13,916 nt of DNA from UBA6921 sp031363085 (lineage in GTDB: Bacteria > Pseudomonadota > Gammaproteobacteria > SG8-11), in contig JANLTU010000031.1 in assembly GCA_031363085.1 (NCBI GenBank), positions 1 to 13,916 on the forward strand, written 5' to 3'. The notes under the pieces were generated by a model, which saw only the letters and a list, made by a program, of their open reading frames with translations, was not told the origin of the DNA and ran no database searches. Below, in pieces: positions 1-6,775 of the stretch. The position numbers and the translations under genes were made by a program. Every line of letters starts with the position of its first letter. Position 1 is the first letter of the stretch.

Positions 1-1011
1 CTGAAAGTAGGATTTAACACGCTCAGGTTGAGTGGCGAGGTCATGCATGTGCGCCTCGGTTGGGGCGTGCAGCTTAGCCTTGGTACGAACCGGCATCTTA
101 GATCGAATGACGTGTTTGAGATCCGCGTTGAGCCGTTCTTCAGGATTCAGCTCGGGGCTGTAGCTGGGCAGATAGAACACTTCGATCTGCTGGTCATCCT
201 GCGCCAGCCACGCTTTCACCGGTTTGCAGTGATGGACGCCCAGATTATCCAGAATCAGGAATACTTTGCGCGGCGTGTCTTTGCTCAGCAGGTCAAAGAA
301 CTGAATCAGACGCGCATGATTAAAATTGCCGTCAACGATCAGCCAGCGCGCTTTGCCTTGGTTGGTCACACTGGCAATCATGGAAAGTTTGTGGCGGGGA
401 CCACCGATGGTCAGCGCCACCGGCGTCTTTCCCTTGGGCGCATCGCTGCGGCCGCGTACATCGGTGTTCACCAAGGCGGTCGCGTCGCCCCAGTGAATCT
501 CGGCGCCTTCAGCCTTGGCGCGCTTGTGAATCTGCGGATAGCTTTCGTCCAGCCACGTTTTGACGGCGGCGGGCGACTGCTCGTAGGCGCGCTTGATGGG
601 TTGTTGCGGTGTGAAGCCCCAGCGTGCCAGGTACTTGCCCACGGAGCGGACATGCAATTTGATACCGCACTGGATTTCGATCAGTTGCATCACGGCCGCA
701 CGACTCCACAGGAAAAAATCCATTTTCAATTGCTCCGGGCGTTTGTCGCAGATGATCTTGCGGATCAAAGTTTCCTGCGTCGCCGTCAAGGCACGATCCT
801 CACCTGCACGTCGGCCGCGGACGCGCGGGGCCAAGGCGGTAACTCCTTCCGCTTCGTAGCGCGCAATTACTTTGCTCACCGCCGTGTGGCTTAGGCCCAC
901 TTCCAGGGCAATTTCCGTCTTTGACCGTCCGCGCCGATGGGCCCCAATGGCTTGGCGGCGACGTTCGTGTTGCGCCGCCGGGCTTAACTTTCTTGCGTCA
1001 TCTTTTTCCAT
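1..1011 (-). CDS. IS630-family DDE transposase, 3' end cut by window edge
   Basis: DDE-type transposase of the IS630/Tc1-mariner superfamily, which moves its insertion sequence by cut-and-paste at TA dinucleotides. The frame is open for 337 codons from ATG at 1011 to base 1 with no stop, so the gene continues beyond the window; given the family's usual length probably only a few residues are missing. An N-terminal helix-turn-helix region is visible (residues about 15-55, with SKTEIALEVGLSHTAVSKVI). The catalytic triad can be assigned: first Asp in IHWGDATAL, followed by VRGRSDAPKGKTPVAL; second Asp in FLILDNLGVHH; Glu in SPELNPEERLNADLK. No frameshift or internal stop was found, so the enzyme may be functional. 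No clear Shine-Dalgarno precedes the ATG. The start overlaps the last 14 bases of the anti-sigma frame, which supports recent insertion there. The strongest plus-strand frame over this interval is a shadow. Confidence 0.93.
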   Translation of the reverse strand, partial: MEKDDARKLSPAAQHERRRQAIGAHRRGRSKTEIALEVGLSHTAVSKVIARYEAEGVTALAPRVRGRRAGEDRALTATQETLIRKIICDKRPEQLKMDFFLWSRAAVMQLIEIQCGIKLHVRSVGKYLARWGFTPQQPIKRAYEQSPAAVKTWLDESYPQIHKRAKAEGAEIHWGDATALVNTDVRGRSDAPKGKTPVALTIGGPRHKLSMIASVTNQGKARWLIVDGNFNHARLIQFFDLLSKDTPRKVFLILDNLGVHHCKPVKAWLAQDDQQIEVFYLPSYSPELNPEERLNADLKHVIRSKMPVRTKAKLHAPTEAHMHDLATQPERVKSYFQ

Positions 1012-1069
1012 GCGCTTTTAGAACAGCGTTACCACTCTTAGTTAAATCTATTTGTGGGCCGACTCTATA
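1..1069 (-). mobile_element. IS630-family insertion sequence, one end only
   Basis: The element contains the transposase above; its transposase-proximal end must lie between the ATG at 1011 and the recognisable anti-sigma coding sequence. The most likely boundary is the TATA at 1066-1069, because IS630 elements insert at and duplicate TA. On the minus strand the anti-sigma frame reads ...GCC ACC TAT AGA, so a native TAA or TAG stop beginning with that TA would have ended the protein exactly here. The other end lies outside the window, so terminal inverted repeats and target duplication cannot be checked; the boundary is inference. Confidence 0.6.
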
Positions 1070-1855
1070 GGTGGCGCGCATTGCCTGTGCACGCACTTGC
1101 TGTGCGAGCACTTGCAGCGCCTCTGGCGGCAGTGCGCCGACGAGCACGAAAGTCAGTGCATCCTTGTTCCAGACATAGACGCTCAAGGTCGCGCGGGCTT
1201 GGCATTGTGGCTCGGCCACGCCACCCACACCCGGTTCGGTGCTGATGTACTGGGTGATGCGCTCATGCTGTGCGCTCTCATACATATAGATGCCGGAAGC
1301 ATAATCACCGGCCGGCAACAGACGGCCACTCAGTAGTTGATACCCGGCGCCAGTTAAATCGGCGGGGCCGACTTGGGCACCCAGGCGACCGGACAGCCAC
1401 TTCATCAGATGCTCCTTGTCGGCGGCCGGGACCTCGACCGCATGACGTCCCTCGCGCAGGTAGAAACGATGCGCATCATAGGCACGCTGTTGCGCGGACG
1501 CGGTGACGATATACTGCGGCTGCTCCACAGCGGAGTGCAGCAACCATCCCACGCTGCCGCCCACCGCGAGCCACGCAATCGCTGCCGCAATACGCCCCCA
1601 CCACAGCCTGGGCTTCATCATAGGCACCGCTTCTTGACTTAATGCCAGCACCGCTGTAGGTAACGGTTCCTGCATGCTTGCATCGAACTTGCCATGCAGT
1701 TGCTGGTTGAGCATTTGGTACTGTTGTACTCGCCGCGCTTGGTGCGGATTTTCCGCAAGAAATGCGCCCACTTCGGCGCGTTGCGCCGCGCTTAACTGGC
1801 CATCGACATAGGCGTGCAATTGCGCGTCAGTAATCGGTTTTGAATTTGATGTCAT
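998..1855 (-). CDS. Membrane anti-sigma factor (RsiW-like), C-terminus probably altered by IS
   Basis: Predicted anti-sigma factor that would hold the adjacent ECF sigma factor inactive at the inner membrane until a signal arrives. The cytoplasmic N-terminus (residues about 8-55) has the family pattern DAQLHAYVDGQLSAAQRAEV followed by a helical region; no HxxxCxxC zinc motif is seen. One transmembrane segment is clear at about residues 83-107 (WWGRIAAAIAWLAVGGSVGW), followed by a roughly 180-residue periplasmic domain. The ATG at 1855 shares its A with the TAA of the sigma gene (TAATG), implying translational coupling. The family usually ends soon after a segment like LVGALPPEALQVLAQQV; here 23 further residues from codon 263 follow a TA that looks like an IS630 insertion point, so the original protein was probably 262 aa. 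Whether the longer product still works is unknown. Confidence 0.88.
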   Translation of the reverse strand: MTSNSKPITDAQLHAYVDGQLSAAQRAEVGAFLAENPHQARRVQQYQMLNQQLHGKFDASMQEPLPTAVLALSQEAVPMMKPRLWWGRIAAAIAWLAVGGSVGWLLHSAVEQPQYIVTASAQQRAYDAHRFYLREGRHAVEVPAADKEHLMKWLSGRLGAQVGPADLTGAGYQLLSGRLLPAGDYASGIYMYESAQHERITQYISTEPGVGGVAEPQCQARATLSVYVWNKDALTFVLVGALPPEALQVLAQQVRAQAMRATYRVGPQIDLTKSGNAVLKAHGKR

Positions 1856-2352
1856 TACGGCGCACCTCCATCTTCATCCGCACCGAATATCTGTAGCCGC
1901 AAGGTTTCGCGCGCGCGGTGCAAGCGCCACATCACGGTGCCGATCGGAATATCCAGAATGCGTGCGGTGTCCTGATAACTCCAGCCTTCCAGGCAGACCA
2001 GCAACACCACTTCTTTGTGCTCCGCCGGCAAGCGCAGCAACGCAGCACTTAAATCATCCAGCCCGCCGTCGTTGGGTTGAGCTGCGGGAAGGTCTAAAAC
2101 CGCAGCGTCCAGATCCACCAGCACCGGCCCGGATTTTATGCTGCGTATTGCGTCGACGAAGATGTGATGCATGATCGTGAACAACCACGCCTTGAGATTA
2201 GTTCCCGCTTGGTACTGATGCGCGCGCTTTAACGCGCGCTCCAGACAGTCCTGTAACAAATCGTCGGCGCGCGCAGCATCACCCGTCAGTGCGCGGGCGT
2301 AACGCCGCAACGCAGGTGCGTATTCCAACAACGAATGCCGCAGGTGTTCCAT
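1855..2352 (-). CDS. ECF-type RNA polymerase sigma factor
   Basis: Extracytoplasmic-function sigma factor that directs RNA polymerase to stress or envelope promoters. Region 2 is visible early in the protein (LRRYARALTGDAARADDLLQDCLERALKRA, then TNLKAWLFTIMHHIFVDAIR), and region 4 near the end (LPAEHKEVVLLVCLEGWSYQDTARIL, then IPIGTVMWRLHRARETLR). The usual Ser in GTVxSRLHRAR is Trp here. I chose ATG at 2352 (165 aa), which places region 2 at the usual distance from the N-terminus. The frame stays open to a GTG at 2412 (185 aa), but that start lacks a ribosome-binding site and nearly coincides with the transcription start expected from the candidate promoter at 2418-2447. It is co-transcribed and one base overlapped with the anti-sigma gene downstream. 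Confidence 0.92.
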   Translation of the reverse strand: MEHLRHSLLEYAPALRRYARALTGDAARADDLLQDCLERALKRAHQYQAGTNLKAWLFTIMHHIFVDAIRSIKSGPVLVDLDAAVLDLPAAQPNDGGLDDLSAALLRLPAEHKEVVLLVCLEGWSYQDTARILDIPIGTVMWRLHRARETLRLQIFGADEDGGAP

Positions 2353-2417
2353 GCTCAACAGTGCATCAGATCGATCCAGTAGGTTAACGGCAACTAATTT
2401 ATCTGGCTTCACCTGCG

Positions 2418-2447
2418 TAGAACGAAGCGCACACGGTGTTTATTCCC
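2418..2447 (-). promoter_or_regulatory. Candidate ECF-type promoter for the sigma/anti-sigma operon
   Basis: Reading the minus strand, GGGAATA (2447-2441) is followed by CGTTCTA (2424-2418). GGAAT and CGTT are 17 bases apart, resembling the GGAA(-35)/CGT(-10) pattern common for ECF-dependent, often autoregulated promoters. Transcription would start near 2411, giving an untranslated leader of about 60 nt before ATG 2352. Assigned by eye, with no experimental support. Confidence 0.45.
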
Positions 2448-2500
2448 AAGCGCGAAAATATTCTGCGGCAGCAGCGCTAAACAGCGAACCAATTCGCGCG

Positions 2501-2525
2501 CGGATGCAGTAGCATTCTGCATCCG
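2501..2525. repeat. 9-bp perfect inverted repeat in the divergent promoter region
   Basis: CGGATGCAG (2501-2509) and CTGCATCCG (2517-2525) are exact reverse complements separated by 7 bases. The repeat lies between the divergent sigma and antiporter genes and ends 23 bases before the antiporter ATG. It could be an operator or a hairpin in the antiporter 5' leader. No U-run follows, so it is not a terminator. Confidence 0.6.
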
Positions 2526-2548
2526 TCTTTCACGTTTTCGTCGTCACC

Positions 2549-4174
2549 ATGGAACTCATCGAAACCAGCCTCGCACTGATTCTTGCCGTCGCGTTGGTGG
2601 GGGCGGCGGCACGCCGCGTGCCGGTACCGCTGCCGATATTACTGATCCTCGCCGGCGTTGGGTTGAGCTTTCTGCCACTGCTGTCCGACATCGCGCTCGA
2701 CCCCAGTATTTTCTTTTTGCTGTTTATCCCGCCGTTGCTATTCGGCGACGGTTGGCAGTTTCCGAAACGCGAATTCGTGTTGTATCGCTATTCAATTTTA
2801 ATGCTGGCGTTCGGCTTGGTGTTCGCCACCACGCTGGTGGTGGGATATGTCGTGCACTGGCTCATACCCTCCATTCCACTGGCGGCCGCGTTCGCGCTGG
2901 GCGCGGTGGTTTCGCCCACCGATGCGGTGGCGGTGTCGGAAGTCACGCGCAAATTAAAACTGCCGGCACGCATGGTCGCGGTGCTCAGCGGCGAAAGTTT
3001 GATCAACGACGCGTCCGGCTTGGTGGCGTTCAAGTTTGCGGTGGCGGCCGTGGTCACCGGCACCTTTTCGCTTGCCGACGCAAGCTTGACTTTTTCGCTG
3101 ATGGCAGGCGGCGGCGCGGTGGCCGGCATGGGCGTCGCGTACGCGATTCAGTGGCTGCGCCTGCAACTGCAACGCCGCGGCATGGAAGACCCTGCCGTGC
3201 AAATCGCGCTGTCGCTGCTCACACCGTTTGCCGCTTATTTGGCTGCTGAGGCGGCACACGTGTCAGGCATTTTGGCGGTCGTCGCAGCGGGCGTATACGC
3301 CGGTATTGACGACAACAAACACATGACGCTGGAAACCCGCATGAAAGCATGGAGCGTGTGGGAAATGGTGTTGTTTTTGTTCAACGGACTGGTGTTTGTG
3401 CTGCTCGGCTTGCAGTTGCCCGGCGTGCTAGGCCGCATCGAAGAATATGCCTGGACGGAATTATTGTTCGACGCGCTGGTGGTGTGTGTGACGGTGGTGC
3501 TGGTGCGCTTGGTCTGGATCTTTCCCGGCTCATACGTGTCATTATGGCTCAACCGCTTGCACTTCCCACACCTCACCGCGCCGCGCCGGCGTGACTTATT
3601 CATCGCCGGTTGGGCCGGCATACGCGGCGCAGTCACTTTGGCGGGGGCCTTGTCGTTGCCGCTGATGGCAGGCAGCGCGTTGTTTCCAGCGCGCGACCTG
3701 CTGATTTTTCTGGCCACCAGCGTAATTGTTTTTACGCTGGTGGTGAACGGCCTGACGCTGCCGCTGCTGATCCGCCGCATGCGCGTCACCGACGACGGCA
3801 CGATGATCCGTGAGGAACGCAGCGCACGCGTAGCCGTGAGCCAGTCCGCCATCAACGTGTTAAGTGCGCAACTGCAACACCAAGACAAAATCGCCGACCG
3901 CGAATTTACCAATGCCTTGATCGGCGAATACGCGCTGCGCATTCAACACGCGGATGACACCGCGCGCTCCGACGTGGCCGTTTCTACCCGTATCGCCGCA
4001 GAGCGCGCCATGCGCCTGTATGCGCTCGCCGCCGAACGCAACATGCTGCACGCGCTGCGTGACGCGCACAAAATCAACGAACAAACCCTGTTTACGATCC
4101 AGCGCGAACTCGACTTTCGCGAAGCGAGCCTGACCATCACCGCGCCCGCGCAACAGATTGACGCGCCACCATAA
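2549..4174 (+). CDS. Na+/H+ antiporter, CPA1 (NhaP-like) family
   Basis: Inner-membrane monovalent cation/proton antiporter of 541 aa that exchanges internal Na+ (or K+) for external protons, used in pH and salt homeostasis. About twelve hydrophobic segments span residues 1-410. Family motifs are clear: FIPPLLFGDGW near residue 60; SPTDAVAV at about 122, carrying the ion-binding Asp; GESLINDASGL at about 147, carrying the conserved Asn-Asp; and AGWAGIRGAVTLAGALSLP at about 353. The last roughly 125 residues are hydrophilic and presumably cytoplasmic and regulatory. No strong Shine-Dalgarno precedes ATG 2549, but no better start is seen. It is transcribed away from the ECF sigma operon across a 9-bp inverted repeat and converges with the VF530-family gene 24 bases downstream. 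Ion specificity cannot be read from sequence. Confidence 0.95.
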   Translation: MELIETSLALILAVALVGAAARRVPVPLPILLILAGVGLSFLPLLSDIALDPSIFFLLFIPPLLFGDGWQFPKREFVLYRYSILMLAFGLVFATTLVVGYVVHWLIPSIPLAAAFALGAVVSPTDAVAVSEVTRKLKLPARMVAVLSGESLINDASGLVAFKFAVAAVVTGTFSLADASLTFSLMAGGGAVAGMGVAYAIQWLRLQLQRRGMEDPAVQIALSLLTPFAAYLAAEAAHVSGILAVVAAGVYAGIDDNKHMTLETRMKAWSVWEMVLFLFNGLVFVLLGLQLPGVLGRIEEYAWTELLFDALVVCVTVVLVRLVWIFPGSYVSLWLNRLHFPHLTAPRRRDLFIAGWAGIRGAVTLAGALSLPLMAGSALFPARDLLIFLATSVIVFTLVVNGLTLPLLIRRMRVTDDGTMIREERSARVAVSQSAINVLSAQLQHQDKIADREFTNALIGEYALRIQHADDTARSDVAVSTRIAAERAMRLYALAAERNMLHALRDAHKINEQTLFTIQRELDFREASLTITAPAQQIDAPP

Positions 4175-4198
4175 AGGGCCGCTCGTAAAAAGTCTCGC

Positions 4199-4429
4199 TC
4201 AGCTTCCTTTATTTAACGCGGATCGCAGGTATAACTCTTCCACGGCCTTTCTGGCCCAGGGAGTGCGCCGCAGAAAATTCAAACTGGATTTAATACTGGG
4301 ATCGGTAGTAAAGCAGCGGATGTTGATCCTGCTGCCCAAACCCGGCCACCCATACTGCTCCACCAAGCGTGTCAGCACGGTTTCGAGGGTGATGCCGTGC
4401 AGAGGATTGTTGTGCTGCGGGTCGTTCAT
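4199..4429 (-). CDS. VF530-family (DUF2132) small protein
   Basis: 76-aa protein matching the VF530/DUF2132 family, small helical proteins with a proposed DNA-binding fold, common in proteobacteria. The diagnostic pattern runs almost end to end: NNPLHGITLETVLTRLVEQY, then GWPGLGSRINIRCFTTDPSI, then KSSLNFLRRTPWARKAVEEL. ATG 4429 is the only reasonable start and gives the usual family length. It converges with the antiporter gene, with no recognisable terminator in the 24 bases between. The cellular role is unknown. Confidence 0.9.
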   Translation of the reverse strand: MNDPQHNNPLHGITLETVLTRLVEQYGWPGLGSRINIRCFTTDPSIKSSLNFLRRTPWARKAVEELYLRSALNKGS

Positions 4430-4476
4430 GGCTAGGTCGGAGGTAGTGCTTTAGCTCATCGGGGCGCTATTCTAGC

Positions 4477-4603
4477 TCTTCCTTACCGACGGAAGATAAA
4501 TCCGGGCGTGCTTTCAGCACAGCACCGTAGCCGCTGATGGTATCAGGGATACGGCTATATGCAGCGGCTCGTAAGAGTGGCCGCCCCGCGAGCAGGGCGG
4601 CTA
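4477..4603. other. Hairpin-rich intergenic stretch
   Basis: Between the VF530-family gene and the 131-aa gene (4430-4632) no gene is seen, but four short inverted repeats cluster: TCTTCC/GGAAGA (4477-4482, 4491-4496); GTGCT/AGCAC (4508-4512, 4516-4520); a two-part stem TAGCCG/CGGCTA (4528-4533, 4552-4557) enclosing CTGAT/ATCAG (4534-4538, 4542-4546); and GCCGCCC/GGGCGGC (4580-4586, 4595-4601), extendable by a G-U and a T-A pair. No T-run follows the last hairpin on either strand, so it is not a classical terminator. It may be a structured RNA, a leader, a repeat element, or chance. Confidence 0.3.
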
Positions 4604-4632
4604 AAGCAAAACATGGAAGGGGTGTTGGAGAT

Positions 4633-5028
4633 TTAGGTTTGAAACACGCCCGGAATAGGCGCAGCGTAGGCTACCGCACGCGCAACCGTTTCCATCATCA
4701 TGCCGGTGGGGCTGCGTAGCACGACGACATCTTCGCTGGTGCGTGCGCACCCGTCGGCGGTTTTGACCTTGTGTACGCGCATGCTCGGGCTCGACCCATG
4801 GTTGGTGTCGTCGTCCCACACCACTTCATCGCCGCACACCAAGGGCTCTTCCAGAAAAAACTCCGGCGCGAGCTCAACATCGATAAAGCTGCCCTCATGG
4901 CGCGCGCGCAGCGGGAGAGGAAATTCACCGGCATCCGAAAAAATTGATGCTGAAGCTTTATCGTGAACCCAACCGTATTGGTTAGACCAAAATCCGCGTT
5001 CACATTCAGATACGATTACGTAGGTCAT
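4633..5028 (-). CDS. Hypothetical protein, 131 aa, acidic
   Basis: I do not recognise a family. The start is supported: on the minus strand AGAGGT lies eight bases before ATG 5028. The protein is soluble, acidic, and has no signal peptide or membrane segment. The N-terminus (FWSNQYGWVHDKASASIF) resembles a short 'WSN..GWV...A..F' pattern that I associate with many small uncharacterised phage or plasmid proteins, but this is a loose impression. The C-terminal third reads like a small beta-rich domain (SEDVVVLRSPTGMMMETVAR). It is preceded by 229 bases without a gene, in which CTCGTA (5041-5046) and TACGAG (5073-5078) could form a leader hairpin. It seems to be a single-gene transcript. Confidence 0.75.
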   Translation of the reverse strand: MTYVIVSECERGFWSNQYGWVHDKASASIFSDAGEFPLPLRARHEGSFIDVELAPEFFLEEPLVCGDEVVWDDDTNHGSSPSMRVHKVKTADGCARTSEDVVVLRSPTGMMMETVARAVAYAAPIPGVFQT

Positions 5029-5257
5029 GGCGGCTTACCTCTCGTAGGTCCGTACTCACAGTGTGTGGCACTTACGAGCCAAAGTTAATTCGTCAAGCTG
5101 AAGACTTCATTAAGCCACCCGGCATTATTTCGCGATAATTATGTTAAATAATGCAAAAAACCCCACACCGCTAACGAAACACTACGATTACAGAATAACG
5201 CGCACGGTTAATCACGCATTTGGGTTATTGCTCTCGTTTGCGGTGAGCGCACGGGGA

Positions 5258-5710
5258 TCAAAATTCTTTTTGTACCTTCGCAACCGATTCCCGCAGCGCT
5301 TGGTAACTGTCGACAAAACCTTGCTTCACCAGCTCCCAGGCGGTTGCCGAACTCTGCTTGAGCTGCCCATACCAATCGGCAAGCTCGGTACGCTGCTCGC
5401 GCAACTTGCGCACCGAAGCACGCGCGGCATCACGCGCCGCTTTGTCCATCTGGCCCCACTGTTTGTCGAGGCGATCTTCAGTTTGTTTGATACGTGCGTC
5501 CAATTCGTCCAGCGTGGTCTTGGCCTGCTTAATGGCCTCGTCTTTCTGCGCTACGGTGTAATTTTTTATCGCCTCGGCGGCGGCTTCGACTTTGTTGCTC
5601 ATGTCTTTTCTGACGGCGTCATCAGCGCTGGCCGTAGCGCCCAGCACGGCCCAGCCGAGCCACAGCGAGGTGAGTGGGACGACCCAGCGCGCATTAGATT
5701 TCGTGTTCAT
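5258..5710 (-). CDS. Exported coiled-coil protein, possibly Sll1863-like stress protein
   Basis: 150-aa protein with a Sec-type signal peptide (positive N-terminus, hydrophobic stretch VVPLTSLWLGWAVLGA, cleavage likely after TASA near residue 29), so probably periplasmic. The mature part is almost entirely charged amphipathic helix with heptad character (for example KTTLDELDARIKQTEDRLDK and ASVRKLREQRTELADWYGQL), ending with SSATAWELVKQGFVDSYQAL. This layout, two long helices and a WELVKQGF-type end, resembles the Sll1863-family stress-response proteins, but I am not certain. The start is well supported: GGAGG sits five bases before ATG 5710 on the minus strand. No U-rich terminator hairpin is evident after the stop. 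Function unknown; a structural or stress role in the periplasm is inference. Confidence 0.85.
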   Translation of the reverse strand: MNTKSNARWVVPLTSLWLGWAVLGATASADDAVRKDMSNKVEAAAEAIKNYTVAQKDEAIKQAKTTLDELDARIKQTEDRLDKQWGQMDKAARDAARASVRKLREQRTELADWYGQLKQSSATAWELVKQGFVDSYQALRESVAKVQKEF

Positions 5711-5790
5711 CGTTCCTCCGCTTGTGCCTTGAAAAATAGCCTAACCCATTCTGCTACTTCGGGAATGGTCCTACTGCCTTAGTTGCAGGG

Positions 5791-5831
5791 AAAAAAAATC
5801 AAGGCACAGGATTTCCCATTCGCCTGTGCCT
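5791..5831 (-). terminator. Rho-independent terminator of the methyltransferase gene
   Basis: On the minus strand AGGCACAGG and CCTGTGCCT form a perfect 9-bp stem (5831-5823 and 5810-5802) with a 12-base loop, followed by TGATTTTTTTT (5801-5791). It begins 11 bases after the methyltransferase stop codon. Confidence 0.9.
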
Positions 5832-5841
5832 GGCCATCGTC

Positions 5842-6657
5842 TTACGCCACAACACCTTTGGCGTAAACAATCTGCACGTTCATAGGGATGCCGTCACCGT
5901 AATTGAGCGCTTGGATTTCAGCAAGGTGGTCGCGTTTAAACTGCACAAGTTTTTCGGGCGGAAGCTGGCTCACCAAGCCGCGAAAGCCGGCGTTCCACAC
6001 CACATCCCACCATTCATCGGCGTTCGCGAGCCGGTAGCTGACGTCGGCGCGCACGGTCTTGACATCCAACAGCCCGGCGGCATGGTAGAGCGCGGCGAAC
6101 TTGTCCTCGCTGCCGACGCGCTTCCAACTGAATTCGGGTGGCTCGACGCCGTAGCTCTTGATCCGCTGTAGAAACAGATCGACATTGGGCGTGAACGCCG
6201 TGTCGAAAAACGCGTTGCACACCACCGTGCCGCCCGACTTCACCTTGCTGGCAATATGCGTTAACTGCGTGAGCATGTCGCTGACGAAAAACAGCCCGAA
6301 CGAACAGTTGGCGGCATCGAAGCTGTGTTCCGGCAAGCTGATAGCCTGCATGTCCATCTCAATCAAGCTGATGTTGCGTAAAGCACGCGCCTGCGCATTG
6401 TGCTGTGCTTGCGCGAGCATGCCGCTGGAAAAGTCGAGCCCAGTCACCTGTCCGCGTGGCAGGTATGGCGCGAGTGCACACGCTGCGATGCCGGTACCAC
6501 AGGCGACATCCAGCACCTGTTCGTCGCCGCGAAATGCGAAGATCGCCGGCAAGCGCTCCGCCGCCAGAGTAAAAAACCGCTGCGGGGCACCGCCATAGCC
6601 TGTGGCTACGGTGTTAAAGGTTTTCTGGATAAGCTGTTTACGTTCGGCGTCGTTCAT
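5842..6657 (-). CDS. Class I SAM-dependent methyltransferase
   Basis: Soluble Rossmann-fold methyltransferase of 271 aa that transfers a methyl group from S-adenosylmethionine to an unidentified acceptor. Motif I is VLDVACGTGIAACAL (about residues 48-62), followed by the acidic loop GLDFSSGMLAQAQ, a motif II-like SLIEMDMQAISLPEHSFD and FDAANCSFGLFF, the arrangement of UbiE/Methyltransf_11-type enzymes. The C-terminal part (YHAAGLLDVKTVRADVSYRL and WWDVVWNAGFRGLVSQLPPE) probably forms the substrate cap. I chose ATG 6657; an in-frame TTG at 6669 exists but is less likely. It is a single gene with its own terminator, and no pathway genes nearby hint at the substrate. Confidence 0.9.
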   Translation of the reverse strand: MNDAERKQLIQKTFNTVATGYGGAPQRFFTLAAERLPAIFAFRGDEQVLDVACGTGIAACALAPYLPRGQVTGLDFSSGMLAQAQHNAQARALRNISLIEMDMQAISLPEHSFDAANCSFGLFFVSDMLTQLTHIASKVKSGGTVVCNAFFDTAFTPNVDLFLQRIKSYGVEPPEFSWKRVGSEDKFAALYHAAGLLDVKTVRADVSYRLANADEWWDVVWNAGFRGLVSQLPPEKLVQFKRDHLAEIQALNYGDGIPMNVQIVYAKGVVA

Positions 6658-6775
6658 GGTCGTTCTCAATCAGGAGGTGTTGTGATCATACCGGTGGCGA
6701 GAAGTGGCCTACGCTATCGCCTACCAAATTAATTTACCACCTAGGCAGCGCGGGAACATGTTATTCGCTATCGCG

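Noticed and set aside
28..894. Long plus-strand frame (288 codons)
   Set aside because: It is the antisense shadow of the IS630 transposase, whose minus-strand frame has clear catalytic motifs and is open for the full 1011 bases.
3235..3942. Minus-strand frame of 235 codons within the antiporter
   Set aside because: Overlaps entirely with the antiporter, which has all family motifs; the antisense product is Ser/Thr/Arg-rich and unlike a protein family.
4578..4603. GC-rich hairpin as a terminator for the 131-aa gene
   Set aside because: Good 7-9 bp stem but no T-run after it on the minus strand, and only As and mixed sequence on the other side.
5141..5782. Plus-strand frame of 213 codons
   Set aside because: Antisense shadow of the exported coiled-coil protein, which has its own signal peptide and ribosome-binding site on the minus strand.
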